From Acanthosoma haemorrhoidale (Eukaryota; Arthropoda; Insecta; Hemiptera; Acanthosomatidae), in NCBI GenBank assembly GCA_930367205.1, contig OV884012.1, forward strand, positions 34,444,796-34,508,795: 64,000 bases of DNA, written 5' to 3'. The translations under genes were made by a program, and so were the position numbers. Every line of letters begins with the position of its first letter. The stretch's first letter is position 1. Under the pieces are notes generated by a model. It saw only the letters and a list, made by a program, of their open reading frames with translations. It searched no databases and was not told the DNA's origin. This document shows, piece after piece, positions 13,101 through 25,429 of the stretch.

Positions 13101-14299
13101 CTAATCTCGCCATCATATCGCCATGACGCACCTGAGTGAACGCGGTAGCTCATTACATACATTTGTGCTTGCATAAAACATAGTAATTAGTAAGTGTGCT
13201 GTTGGTCCTTACTAAGTGACACTATTGGTTATCATGATCTTCTATAGTTAATCAATTTGGATTTGTTGATAGAAAGTTATTAAAGATTGAGATACTTAAG
13301 TTTGATACTTCGTTTGTGTTTATTCGATCTATATGATATTTGCCGGAGTAGAGTTTTTTGAGGATCGAGAATTATGGTATGATTGTAGTTTGTCCCCCGA
13401 GTTGTTGTTTGCGAATAGTTTCGTCTTCGGGTTGTTTAAATCAGATAAATTTTCTCCTGGATACCTACCGTCTTTAGTTGTTTTTTTTTTTCGTCGATCA
13501 TGGAAGAAATTGTATTTGTTTTGGAAAAAAAAAGAGTATTAGTACGGTAAAGTAGAGAGGGAGGACGACGAGTATGAGATAAGCATATTTATCAATAATA
13601 TTTTATAATCAAATAGATGAGGAAATCAATAATAGCAATAAAGGATATACTTCACACAAAGTGAAGGTCTTCAACTGTTAGATATTGCGGTAGGTTATAG
13701 TACTCATTACTGTATGGAAACAAGGTCGTGAGGGAATAAGAAAGTTAACGGAGTCCCAGATGAAACTATGTGAATGTCATGGGACACAGCATCGAAGAGG
13801 AAGCTCTTGCTAGAATACATTGACTGGCAATGGCTATTTTGAAGGAACTAGATTTAATAAACAAGTTTCAAAGTAAGGATCAAGGGGTTCTTTATAGGTA
13901 GAAGATTTCTACAATCAGACGTTCATTGTGAAGTATATATCGCTATTCAGCGAAAGGCAATGAATTTGGGGTTTGAACCTGTTGCAGTTGTATAGCTGAT
14001 TTTTCTTCCAGTACGGTCTGCGTTATCGAGACTGTTAATGTTTAAAAAAATGGAATAGAATTATTATTATTAGAATTATTATGCATTAGAATTAGAAACA
14101 GAAATAAATTCAAGTCAGTCTATCAGTTATACAACACCTAATTAAGGAGTTCGTTGTGGTTGGAAAACTGTTTTATTGCAACTTCTAATAATCATAATTC
14201 AATAATTTGCCAACACATTATACATTGAATAAAAAAAGAAATCTTTAATTCGGTACCCCACTTGATGAGTTAGAAAAATATTTACTTTTTAGTAAAAGC
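10171..14299. other. intergenic, no gene recognised
   Basis: Long AT-rich stretch. Frames up to 103 codons occur (11,508-11,819), with Phe-, Tyr- and Asn-rich composition typical of chance reading of AT-rich DNA and no motif. GC-richer patches at 10,690-10,900 and 12,900-13,070 were examined. The second ends in a run resembling TGTAACACCCCCTC, but no long terminal repeat pair, primer-binding site or gag/pol sequence was found. Confidence 0.5.
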
Positions 14300-14560
14300 T
14301 AATTCATTAATGGTTCGCCCTTCTTTATTTTTCATATAACTGTTTTTTTATTCTAAGCACCATTGTAGCGTCAGATGGAACCACTATGCAAAATATGGTG
14401 CCTATACAATGCCTGGTTGAGTTAAAGTTACGAATTCACTTATGATAACAGGCCTAAAAACTTTTTGGTAATTATAGATTGAAAAAAGCAAAACACGAAT
14501 TATATTTAATCAGGGCGTCGAGATTTTTTAATTTGATACCCTTCTGAAAATTAAATTAAA
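14300..14560 (+). repeat. dispersed 'TTTGATACCCT' repeat, single copy
   Basis: The order of blocks (a TTTTCAT-TTTTATT stretch, a CAT-rich middle with a GATGGAA core, a GAAAAAAGCAAAACA stretch, then TTTAATTTGATACCCTT) matches units of the degenerate array at 20.3-21.25 kb and the copy at 50.4-50.6 kb. No coding content. Copies are strongly diverged from each other. Confidence 0.5.
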
Positions 14561-14675
14561 TTTTTTTGTACTATCATCTAATTAATTAATTATTAACATG
14601 TTTAATGGGTATATGTTTCATGTCATTCTTCTGTGAGATGAGACCTCCCTATAATTTTATTCTATAATTCCTTTA

Positions 14676-14890
14676 TTGTGCTAAAATTACAATCTGCCTT
14701 GCTAGGCAATAAGTAATTAAGATATACTATCATTCATACATATTTACAATTCATCATTCACTCGCTCATTCATACAATATTTACAGACAGCCCAGAGGCC
14801 TCCCAAGTCCACATGCGAAGAGAAAGCGGAGTCTTGGGAAGTCCCCCACGCTCCTCCGTCAGCCGCGTCACCGGATACTAGCCAGTGGAG
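14676..14890 (-). mobile_element. LINE-A 3' UTR fragment, copy 4
   Basis: Minus-strand copy of the LINE-A 3' end only. On the plus strand it starts with the complement of the terminal signature (TACAATCTGCC) and runs through CATTCATACAATATTTACAG and the GC-rich block to ACTAGCCAGT, where similarity to the copy at 2.3-2.5 kb stops. It holds no coding part. Confidence 0.8.
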
Positions 14891-16003
14891 ACCTCCATAA
14901 AAATGTTTCCTTTTTCTAACTTAATTGGAGGAGATGCACTCAGACAGACCAGAACAGTGTTTTGAAGAAAAAGATCAGCAAAACCTTTAAAAAACAATGT
15001 AATGCCCAGAGATAATGTGTATTTCTTAAAGAGTAGTATATATATATAGTGAGCACACCAGCTGAAGACATAGAAACAGTGGATGGAGAGTTCGCAAAAA
15101 ATATGTGAAATATATCGTAATCATGAGAATGAAACCAGACTTCATATCTTAAAAGAAAGTATACAAAAAATAACTTCTAACCAAAACATATTTAATACTA
15201 AATATGGATGGAGGCACCATACAATTTAAGATTAAATTAAATCTTTGTTGTGAATTTTCAGCAGATTTCGCTTCTTTTTTTTTTTTTTTTTTTGATATAC
15301 CTTCAAGCCTTTCATAAATTGGTGTTTTGACCTCACCTCATATCTGGTTATAGATTTTACCTTATCCAGCATTTAAAAAAAAAATTTCTTCTTGGATATT
15401 AAAATGTTTCATTAACTCGCGGCGTGTCCCTCGTTAAAAAACGATTCCCTTGAGCAATTTTTCTTCCTATTCTATTACTAATTATTTTTCCAATACGTTT
15501 TAGTAATAAAATCTACACATACAGCGTTCGAACTGACATGCCTTACACAGAATTGAGCCATTACTAGTGTCGTCGTGAAGCCAAATAATTATGTAAATTG
15601 CTGGGGTGCGATGTGTTTTTTTTTCTTTTTCCAGTCCCATCAGAGTTGTATAACATTGTTCTGTGTAATCAATACCTCCGAGATATTCGAAGCTGACCCC
15701 ATTGTTTCTGCCCCGTGTTGATACATAATGTTTAATAATATTTTATTTTTTGTTAGAGTGGTTGTGAGCTAAACTAATCTATTATATAGTAAAAAAAAAA
15801 AGGATCAATATCGTTGCTCACAAAGACGTGAAAAGAATGTAGAGGTACGTTTTAAGGCTATCTTTGATATAATGAAAACAAAAATATTTTTTGTTAAAAT
15901 TCAAATCTTTCAGACATCTAAAAGTGGCTTAACACAAGTTTATCACTTTATTTCCGCAGTAAAATAATACGCTTACAATATGGTTTTAACGTATGAGAGC
16001 ATT
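14891..16003. other. intergenic, no gene recognised
   Basis: AT-rich. A stretch at 14,930-15,230 has somewhat protein-like composition in short runs, for example EDIETVDGEFAKNM, but stops interrupt it in all three plus frames and no family was recognised. An 18-base T run lies at about 15,275. Confidence 0.4.
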
Positions 16004-16062
16004 TATCACTATTACTTATTGCCTAATAAGGCAGCTTGTAATTTTATCATAGTAAAGTTTTC
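16004..16062 (+). mobile_element. LINE-A terminal tail, copy 5
   Basis: About 60 bp matching only the extreme 3' end of LINE-A: TTATTGCCTAATAAGGCAG, then TTGTAATTTTATCATAGTAA. This is a severely 5'-truncated insertion. Confidence 0.7.
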
Positions 16063-19000
16063 GAATTAGAAAAATACGCTGAAATTTTCGCGTGGTGGCT
16101 CTGCAGCCAGAGTGGATGACAAAAAATGTAGTTAATAAATAAGTTTCACGAAAAGTCTGTAGCTAAATTAATAAATATGGATATAGTACAAAAAATACAA
16201 GTAATAATTAATATAATGACGGGGAAAAACGCCAAGACCACTAATCCTTGGATCCTCTAGAAACAATAACTCTTAAATATGATCATGATTTTTTATACTC
16301 GAGACTTGACTTCATTCTGCCGAGCGCTGGTTGAGATGTGTGGCGTGTCGTGTACCGATATTTTCCAACGTGTTCCCAGCGGGTGGGAGATAGCACCCTT
16401 GATCATGGAGGCTTCAAAATAAATATTTGTTCTTCGTGTTTATAAAATGGGTAATGAAGTTGATAATCGATACCTACGTGCATAATATAGCGACCTTTTC
16501 AGATCTCCGGAATCGTTTCAACTCAACACGATTCTCATACATGTAGTTGATGCAAGAACCAGTATCCTCGCAATTTTTTTAAACTAAAACTATTTCAATT
16601 ATTTTTTAAAATTTTAACTGGCTTGAATCATTTTACAGTAGTTATGAGCTAGATTATTTGTTTTTGAATCACATTGTTGGGGAGAAGTACCATGCCCATG
16701 ATTCAGCTTGGGTTTCTTAAAAATTGAATAATTTTGAAAAATACTACTTAATTTCATTTCTTAAATCATTGAGGTCTTTACACAAAAAAAATTAAATAAC
16801 TAAAACAAAACTAACTGAAATTAACTGTTATTCATTAAATACACAATTTCTATTGTTGACTCTCAAAACTTTATTTTTTGCAATAACTTTGAAATTTTTG
16901 TTTGCTTTAGTGGTAAAAAAATCAGAAATTTAACGCTTTGATGTCATCTGGGCCGTGACTTGAGAAATCTTAAATTAGTGAAACGTGGCCTTCTTTTTCC
17001 ACGTTCAATTTTTTTTTGTATACTTCCTGTTATTGTATTCTAACTAAAAATTAACCAGCAGATTAATTAATTTCGATGTGTTGAGGAGGAATATGCCTTT
17101 CAAATTTTAGACAGATTGAATCACTTTTACGATCTTTGTTGTAGAACAGCCAGTCTAAAAGGGATTGCTCTTTTACTTGATACTTATTTTTTGAACTGGA
17201 TTCGTGGATAACCAATCTCTTAATTATATTCATATATATAATGATACATAAGTATAATCGAAAAAGCTGCACAAATATGTTTCTGCTGTCAAAAACGACA
17301 AATTGGACTCGAAATATATATGTGGTGGAGTTGAGAGGAGCCTGGGAATGAGTTTCGGACACTAAATAAATTACTTCTCTCTAGTAATTAATTAATCGTA
17401 TTCTGTTTGATTATTATAGCGTATATATATTATAACATTTCAGTATAATGTTGCCAAACGAAAAGCTAAATTATTATTACTTTATCTAGTTCGATCCAAA
17501 TAAGTTAGCTGTTATTGTACCAAGAATGGGTAGTATATTTTGTTGTAGATGTTAATGACCATTTTTAATTAAAGGCCATTAAACTCCTAAGAAATATTAC
17601 CAACGTAATCATGGTGGTTCGGCGTCAAATTTTAATTTGATAATCTATTCAATATGATATTTATTTAATAATTAGCCATTAATGAAAGATATGTAATCAC
17701 TCCAATTTAAAGTAACAGTTTACAAGGATTTACAATCATCAGAAGAGGCTGACAAACAAGTGAAATCACAAGCGTTTCCGGTTTCGAAAGTAATGTACCA
17801 GTCAAACACATAAAAAACAGATGGTTTGATGACTTGGTAGTTATTGGAATGGACGTTTGGTGATTTACTTGGCCTAATTTTTGTTTTTGCAACAACGAAC
17901 TCTTTCCATCGCTCTGGAAACATTATTTGAATGATTCATGTTCAAAGTATGCGGATCTCCGGGTTCGTAGCTCATCTTAAAAAAAAAAATGTACTTATTT
18001 TTTAAAATTATAATATGCCCTTGAAAACACAGAAGAATACTCCAAACAGATATCCAAAGCATAGGAAGTGTAGCCATTGATACCCAATTTACGACAACTT
18101 TATTTTATATTCTTACAATAAAATAATTGATTTGGGATTCTCAAATCTGATGGTATGCTCGTTTTGTAAGTTTGTCCTTGAGACCGAGATATGCAAAGAT
18201 ATTCACTTCAGTTGACTACTTGATTTCATTATTCCTACAGTGTTAGTGTTTTTATCTTAGTTTTTACTAGCTTTGTAGGAGTTTTGAAATGGTCTTGAAA
18301 ACAACAGTGTGTGAACTAGAAGAAATGAACTTCCCCTCTGTTTGAACGTCTGGCCGGCAAGGCCACAAATGTTAATTATCTACTCACATAAATGTACTAC
18401 CAGTATCGGAAATGTACGTACTGCATAAAGACAGCTTTTGTACTCTTGATAATACAAAGCTCGTACGTAACGAGTCAACATTGAAGAGAGGTTCTCTCAT
18501 AGAAACCGAATTAAAATTGTATGGTTCCAACAATATAAAATATTCTTCAAGCTGGTCCATGGATCAGTAACCTCTCTATTTTTGTTAATTATGTTTAATA
18601 ACTAATTCTAGACAAACGTCATATTTGGAGGGTTTGCTTACTTTTAAAACTTCTTATCGATTGCATTATATTTTCACTGCTATCGTCCAGCATACATACT
18701 ATGCATGCATGCTCGCACCTGAATATAAATAGAACAAAGTTCGGGCTCGGCCAAAAAAAAAAAATCATCACTAAACCTTTAAAAGAAGAATCAGTCAGTT
18801 GTATGTCGATTAAGAATATGATTAGATTGTATGAATACGAAAAAAATTTTCTGGTATTTTCGACATCAATTTTGCAACCTCTTGGTAATTGTAAGTAGGC
18901 TTTTCTAAACTTTTCAATATCGAAAAAGGCCCCTGATGTCCATTATTGTTTTCTAATACGAAACTATGTTTGAACGTATCTTTGCGCTACCTTCTTAATC

Positions 19001-20279
19001 TTTGTCAAGAATCAATTTTATTTCGATTAAGAGTTGATTAAGTTCAAGGATTCATTTTATTTATTCTCTTGTACTTCCCGTCAATATTGTCCAACACCTG
19101 GTTTATGTAATCTAGTTATTTTTCGAATAGAAATAAAAAATGGCAGTAACATTCATACTGACAGAAGATCATAAAAATAGTTAGTATACATGTCTCAAAC
19201 CACAACCTCTATTTCCATGTTAGAGAAAACCCGGACAGTGAGCGAAGAGGAACCATTGATAAATTACTTGGTATCCCCGGACATGACCTGAAAACCATCA
19301 CCGATCAGACTGGTTTTGTGTAATTACAGCTGAAGGTTGTCGAAGCTGCTTTCTTCTACCTATCTCTTGAGAAACCAAAACTCAGTGGAAGGTTCTAGGT
19401 ACAATTTTGTGTGGTTACATAATCTTCGGTAAATATTATTATACAATTTATTCATGTTAAAATGTATATTAGACCCAGGAACGAAGTTAACTTATAGTCA
19501 GTATCCATGTGATCGGGTAACTGAATTTACATACCTTGGGATATCGGAGAACAAATGGCAACCAGATATCTGATGAAACGTAATGGAGGATTTTTTTTAT
19601 AATTTATGGTTAGCCGCCAACTAGTGAGAGTTTTTTGGGAAATCGGCATGGGTTGATAAAATAGAGTAGTTAGATTTTCGTATAATTTATTAATGGACAA
19701 CGTTTCGAAGTACTGTGGTTGACTGTTACCTAGTGTGGGAAGTAGGGATGTTGACTCGTGAAAAAAATTTGGGATAAAAATCCGTGACATCTACAGCAAC
19801 CAATAAAAGAAGAAGGTTGTAGACATTTATAGTTTGATTCTAAATTCTTTTAAAATAAAGAATTTTTAATATAATATTTTGAAAGAAAAGTATCATATTG
19901 GCTTAGTTAAAAATAAATAATTAAAAACACTGTTGAAAATTATTTAGTTGGAAATGAAATGTAAGGATACATAAAATTGAAAAATTCGCAGATTATCAAT
20001 TTTTCCGGACCGCAATAAATTATTAGCTACTAATGTTTATGACTCATGTAAATGATTTATAAATCCTAGCCGGCTATTTATTTATTTGAAAAAACAACAG
20101 CATATATCATTAAGAAAATTACCATAAAATAAAACTCACTTTAACGTAATAATGCATTATGGATAAGCAGCATATTGAGCGAGAACATAAGTTAAAATTC
20201 CAGGTTGTAAAACATTCCAACAGTGTGATCCAACACACTTTTAAAGGGTTTCCGGTTACGAAAACGATTGTATTGACAC
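16063..20279. other. intergenic, no gene recognised
   Basis: Several frames of 60-100 codons on both strands (for example 17,063-17,362 and 19,527-19,790 on minus) lack motifs and overlap each other. A weak copy of the TTTGATA/CAATATGATA dispersed repeat lies at about 17,620-17,690. No RNA gene was recognised. Confidence 0.5.
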
Positions 20280-21250
20280 TTTTAGTGATTGTAGTCCACT
20301 AAGCCCATAAAAATAAGATATATTAATCAGAACATTGATAACTTTGATTTGATACCCTAGTCAATATGATAGGGTGATATTTATTTTTTAATTACAAGTA
20401 GTTGATTAATAATTTATATTTCATTATTTTTCCTGAGGCTTCTTTTAAGTTTATCATCTCTGGGCCGTCAAGTAAAACTCAATGGAATTAATATTGCAAA
20501 AACATTGTGAATAAACTTTTGATGACAGTATTAATGACTTAACGAAATTATTGTTCTTTTTACCCCTAACACATACAACTCATGCCCTACTCAATATGAT
20601 TTATCACTTATTATTAATTTAAACTACTTTATTAATTTATATAACAATTAAACTACTTATTAATCTGTATACGAAACTTCATTGTCTTTCATAGGGCTGT
20701 TTTTATTTGTAGCAGACAAGATATTATGTTAAACACGGGTTTCTAAACTTGCAAACACAATATTAATTGGAGATTTAATTAATTTTGTATGTATGGTCCA
20801 TTAAATACCAAAGTCATGATACAAATTGTTATTAAGACGTCAAGACCTCTAATTTGATATCCTACTCGGTATGGTAGAACAATATTTATTTATTAATTAA
20901 AAAACAATTAAGTTAAGTAAAATGGGTAATTTATGAGCCTTCATTATTTTCATAGCTGGATTTTATTTTTATTGCCATCGGATGAAAATGCCTTGTAAAA
21001 TATAATGCCATATAAAAAAATCTATGATTGAGTTAATGTTGTGAGCACATTATTAACAGTTTGGCTTTTGGCAATTACAGTTTGAAAAAACAAAATTAAA
21101 TGTTGTTAATTAGAGTGTAGATGTCTTTAATTAGATACCCTACTCAAATTATAGAAATATGTATATATAGATTTTAATACAGACCAATTGATTAAGTTAT
21201 GACTTATTTTTATAGATATGGTGTCTTTCACGGGTGATAACATTAAGATT
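20280..21250 (+). repeat. degenerate tandem array, about four units of 230-280 bp
   Basis: The landmark GATACCCTANTCAATATGAT, or a decayed form of it, recurs at about 20,345, 20,573, 20,853 and 21,132, giving spacings of roughly 228, 280 and 279 bp. Between landmarks the same order of blocks recurs: ATTTATTTATTAATTA, a CTTCATTATTTTCATAG-like block, TTTTATTTTTATTGCCATC and a GAAAAAACAAAA-like block. Units are strongly diverged, so this is an old array. Single units occur at 14.3, 17.6 and 50.4 kb. Confidence 0.6.
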
Positions 21251-22345
21251 CATTTTGTAATGAAATCAGTGAAACCCTAAAAAGGTGCATTCATTGAATT
21301 ATACACGAAATATTTAGAACGAGGCCTTCTTAAATACAAAAACAAGCTACACCTGTAGTTAAGAGTCCATCTATGGATATTATTGTTGACATGAAAACTG
21401 ACCCTTCCCAACATACGATTTTGTAACAGAGATAACAATCTTGAATGAAATGTTCTGCTCATTAAATGTACTTCCTTATTTTGCATGGGACGACCTTGGC
21501 CAAGTCTATTGTGTTCCATCGCTTGCAATGCCAGGCTAATGAAATGCAGTCCGTTCTTTTTTGTTTTTAAAAGAACATATTTTATGTAGAGCTGTCCTGC
21601 GTGGCGTTTGTATGGTGGGACAATTATATGGTGCTTTGGGGATGTGGAGAGGAGTGGTCAGACCGTAAGAATTAGTTGTATAGATTAAAAATCATTACTA
21701 TCTTCAACAATATACATTGCAATTATGAATTGCATACGTATCAAATTATTATACATAAATACATATTTATACATACATACAGAAATTATAAAAGTTGTAA
21801 TTAATGAACACACCATTCATCTTAGCAATGTGTTGCGTTTTTCCTTTAGACTAAAATTCAAACTCTATTTTACTGAAAACTCCTCAGTATTTTCATTCAT
21901 TTTCCGTAATAGACCAAAGAGTTTTTATTTAAATTCATTTATATCCATCCATAAGCTGCACAGAAATTTTTTCGTTTCATGGGCATGAAAATCATTTTAT
22001 CAATCAATTATGCTTGTATTTGCACTTCATTCACACGAGGTTATGATTGGTTACACTAGATGAATAAGTGTATTTATAATGTTGGTTTTAGTTACCATAT
22101 TTTATTTAAAATTAAATTAAAATTTATTACCCCAATGTAATTGACGGTTTCGATGATCTCAAGAATTACTTCTTCTTGAATCTTTTTCTAAGTTGTATTG
22201 AATTATTTTTAACCTAGAATTCAAAAGTAGTTTCTTAAACATGCCCCATAGATTGATGCGTGGGGATTCATAACCATAGCGACAGCTGTTTCAAGTAAAA
22301 ATTTAAAAAATAATTGTCATTAGTCTTATTTTAAGTAACTGAAAG
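21251..22345. other. intergenic, no gene recognised
   Basis: AT-rich. The frames 21,277-21,528 (minus, 83 codons) and 21,725-21,988 (plus, 87 codons, rich in Ile, Asn and Phe) show no motif. Confidence 0.5.
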
Positions 22346-22349
22346 GGGG

Positions 22350-22573
22350 GAGGCTCTTATCCGGTGACGTGGCTGACGGAGGAGCGTGGGGGACTTCCCA
22401 AGACTCCGCTTCCTCTTTCACATGCGAGGGAGGTGACAGCCGCGTGGATTTGGGAGGACACTGGGCTGTTTGTAAATACTGTATGAATGAATGAACATTT
22501 ATCACAATTAGTTATTGCCCAATAAGGCAGATTGTAATTTTATCACAATAAAGAAGTTTTACTAAAAAAAAAA
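22350..22573 (+). mobile_element. LINE-A 3' UTR fragment, copy 6
   Basis: Plus-strand copy of the 3' UTR: the GC-rich block (CTCTTATCCGGTGACGTGGC onward), then GGGCTGTTTGTAAATACTGT, then the terminal signature AATAAGGCAGATTGTAATTT with CAATAAAG, closed by an 11-base A run at about 22,564-22,574. The surviving poly(A) tail suggests a comparatively recent insertion. Confidence 0.85.
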
Positions 22574-22639
22574 AGATGCTGGAGGGAGGGTGACCATCCG
22601 TCTTCCACACGTCTGCCAAGCTCGTCCTACGTGTGGTAT

Positions 22640-22925
22640 ATATAATTTAAATTGGGTCTACAAGCTGGCCACCTCAATGTCCGTATACCCACATCATTAA
22701 GGTATTGCAGAACAAACCTTGCCACATGTGGTGGTGCATTATCCTGCTGGAATATGAAATTGTTGCCAATAAATAGTGCAAAAGGAATCGCATCCTCCTG
22801 GATAATTTACTTCGCATACAAATCGGCATGCGGAACACTTGGTCCTCTATGTTCGCAGTCGAAAAGATACCATCCCACTCCATCGCTAAACCAACTCCGA
22901 ATCGAACTCTTCCAGTGACATTACA
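22640..22925 (-). pseudogene. Tc1-like transposase fragment
   Basis: On the minus strand the sequence reads ALFIGNNFIFQQDNAPPH, then VARFVLQYLNDVGIRTLRWP, then ACRPNLN. This is the segment around the second catalytic Asp of Tc1/mariner DDE transposases (QQDNAPPH, followed by the WPxxSPDLN motif, here RPNLN). That Asp codon is complemented at 22,741-22,743. Upstream on the same strand a VTGRVRFGVGLAMEWDGI stretch resembles the VMVWGGI region, but a frameshift separates it. The first Asp, DNA-binding domain and terminal repeats were not found. It is an inactive fragment. Confidence 0.8.
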
Positions 22926-25133
22926 CTCAGCTTAGCGCTTAACAGCGGCCTTCTTTCTGTATATATGACCACTCCCCGAGTTGTACAAAAAAGTTGAAAA
23001 CCTATTCCGAAGCGTGTTTAGTACAATAAACCAGTCATCTCATGGCTCTGTCGCTCGCGGCCGACCTGAACCGTGTCTGCGTGTGCACAAACCTGCCTCA
23101 CGGTAACTCACGGCGTGATTTCTCTCCGAATAGTAATTTTAGCCAAACCCAATGCCTGTGCTGCCTATGTTAAGCTTAGGCTGGCATCCACTAAAGCAAC
23201 TACAGTCTTCAATCGTCAAAACCAGCCCTTAAATTTAAATTACAAAAAAAAAAACTAAGAAAACCTTTTGCTTTAATTTAGAGATTTTTAGAGAAAATTT
23301 AGAGATCAGTTACACCACCAGAAATCACAAAAGCGAATGAAGATAAATGATATAAGTTTAAGTTACCCAATAACATAAAGGATTAAGTAAGGTAAACAAA
23401 GCCCTTTATTGAAAAGAAGACCAGTCACATCCCTTCAAAAATTATTTTTGAATATTCTTTTAATTAAATAATGAACTTTTTATAGTGCGCTTATTTTTAA
23501 CAACTTTTAAAACAAATTATTCTTAGTGAGACATTTTTTTTTTTTTTTTTTTTGTTAGGCAGTCTATATTCTTAATCATGGCCCTTGCTTACATTTTATA
23601 TCGTCTAGTGATCAAATGTGGAATCTCTGTGAAAATTCATGTTTATAAGTCAAACAGAGGCTCACAATTGGCAAGACTAACAGACGAACGGGTGAAAAAA
23701 AATTGTAATAAAATCTACGAAACACTAATAAAAATCAATTCACTTTTTTCGTTCAATGTTTTTTCAAATTCTGTGGCACACTTTCAATTTAAATGATATA
23801 AACAGAAGTTTAGGTTTGCCGTTGGAAATTTCAGTTTTTCTAAATCCGTAAGCCATCTGTATCTATCGGGATGTCCATTTAAAAAAAATTGCAAATTGTA
23901 GTGGTCACACATTTATTTGACCATGAATGAAATTCATGAGCCTCAACAGAATATGGGATGACGTATGCAGTTCTAAAAGTCAATGGTTATGTTAATCAGT
24001 ATGTTAATGGAAGCAACGTTCTTAAAAGTTATCCTTTTTTTTAGCTAATTATAATCCAGTTATGACTGTACCATGTAACTACATCATTCAATCTCAACAA
24101 AGTCATAATATGTTGTTATTGACTTACCAAGAACTTTTCGGTCATCAAGGAAATATGTAGATATGGATGTCTTAGGTTGAGATTTTTTTAAGCAACGCAC
24201 ACATCCTTTATTATCATATTTATGATAATAAATAAGATTTGTTTATCTTTTCGTATCTTTGTGTATAAAATAGTTCAAGCTTATGTTCCCCGAACAATAT
24301 TAAGCAACAACAAGCAGACTTTCCAGTTGCCCCTATGTATTATAATTTATAAAATTAAACGTCATTATACATTGCGATTTCCATATTTAAGTAGGTATTT
24401 AAAATGGATAGATGTACCAAAAGTAACAAATGTAATTATGTATACATGCAAATTGTGATTTTATCAGGTTACTTTAGTTCCAAATTTGCTCTTCTTAACT
24501 CGTCAAGTAATCAAAAATGTATAGTTGATGATTGTACCTAATATAATGCCACTTTAGCCAAGAATGGCCTGGACAACACGCGTGGCCCATCATGTTAAAT
24601 TGTGTGGCTTCGAGCTCTGATATTTAGTTTCTTACTGTAGTTCAGTATGTTTTCGGGAAATAGAAAAAGTGCAAATTATCTTGGTTTTAGTGGATTGGTT
24701 TTCTATTGCTTGTTCCTTCTATCCTTGAACTGAACAGATTGAGAACGAAAGGATTCGTTTGTCTCCGTGAACAGCGAATTAGGAGTTCTCCCAACCAACA
24801 GATCGTTATTCTTTGTTCCGTGAACACAAATAAAAAAAACATTAGGCACATGTTTGGGTCCGTCATTGGTTCGTCATCCAGTGCAATTATTTTAAGAGAA
24901 TCTCTGTTTATGTGTAGGTTTGTTTTTGTCTTACTGGTGTGTTTACTAAGTTTCATGTGTGTGGTGCTGAAAGTGGCATCTGAAATCGGATTTTTTTACT
25001 AAACAAATTATGAAATGTATTCAATATGTATAATTTTTACTAAAATCCAAGTAAAATCAAAAATATACTAACAAACTTCAAACTTCTCTAACAAACAAAC
25101 TTCTCCAACAAACATTCAAAGATATGAAAAGTT
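22926..25133. other. intergenic, no gene recognised
   Basis: The first 300 bp (to about 23,210) are GC-richer and may belong to the Tc1-like remnant, but no transposase motif was recognised there. A run of about 20 T lies at 23,534. Further frames, including the pair at 24,687-24,956 (minus) and 24,706-25,002 (plus) that are open on opposite strands of the same DNA, lack motifs. Confidence 0.45.
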
Positions 25134-25369
25134 GTTGATGAAAACAGGAAATTTAATGAGCGTTGGGAATAAGTTTATTTTTTTTCACAATGCAGAACTC
25201 AAAATTAAGCAGTCAAGTCGCAGTAATCAGTCAATTAATCAGGCAGTCGCTGTATTTAAGGAGCAAGTGATTTTCAATTTCAAATTAAACACATTAATTT
25301 TGAGTTCTGCATTGTGAAAAAAATAAAGTTATTCCCAGCAATCATTAAATTAGCTGTTTTCGTCAATGT
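25134..25369. mobile_element. foldback element with 73-bp inverted repeats
   Basis: The left arm (about 25,134-25,207) and right arm (about 25,294-25,368) are near-perfect reverse complements. They share GAAAACAG, AATTTAATGA, TGGGAATAA and an uninterrupted core that includes TTTCACAATGCAGAACTC. The spacer of about 86 bp is not palindromic. The structure fits a small non-autonomous DNA transposon (MITE) or foldback element. It lies directly upstream of the hAT remnant, but no evidence shows that the two are related. The transcript could fold into a long hairpin. Confidence 0.75.
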
Positions 25370-25429
25370 ACCATGAGACAAAATATATTGAATGTGTCAA
25401 TTTCAGTAAAGAAGGGGTAAGCTTTAAGT

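Noticed and set aside
14930..15230. Decayed coding gene
   Set aside because: Short protein-like runs only, with stops in every plus frame; no family recognised.
24687..25002. Protein genes in the 89- and 98-codon frames
   Set aside because: They are open on opposite strands of the same DNA, have no motif, and end in a hydrophobic run read from T-rich sequence.
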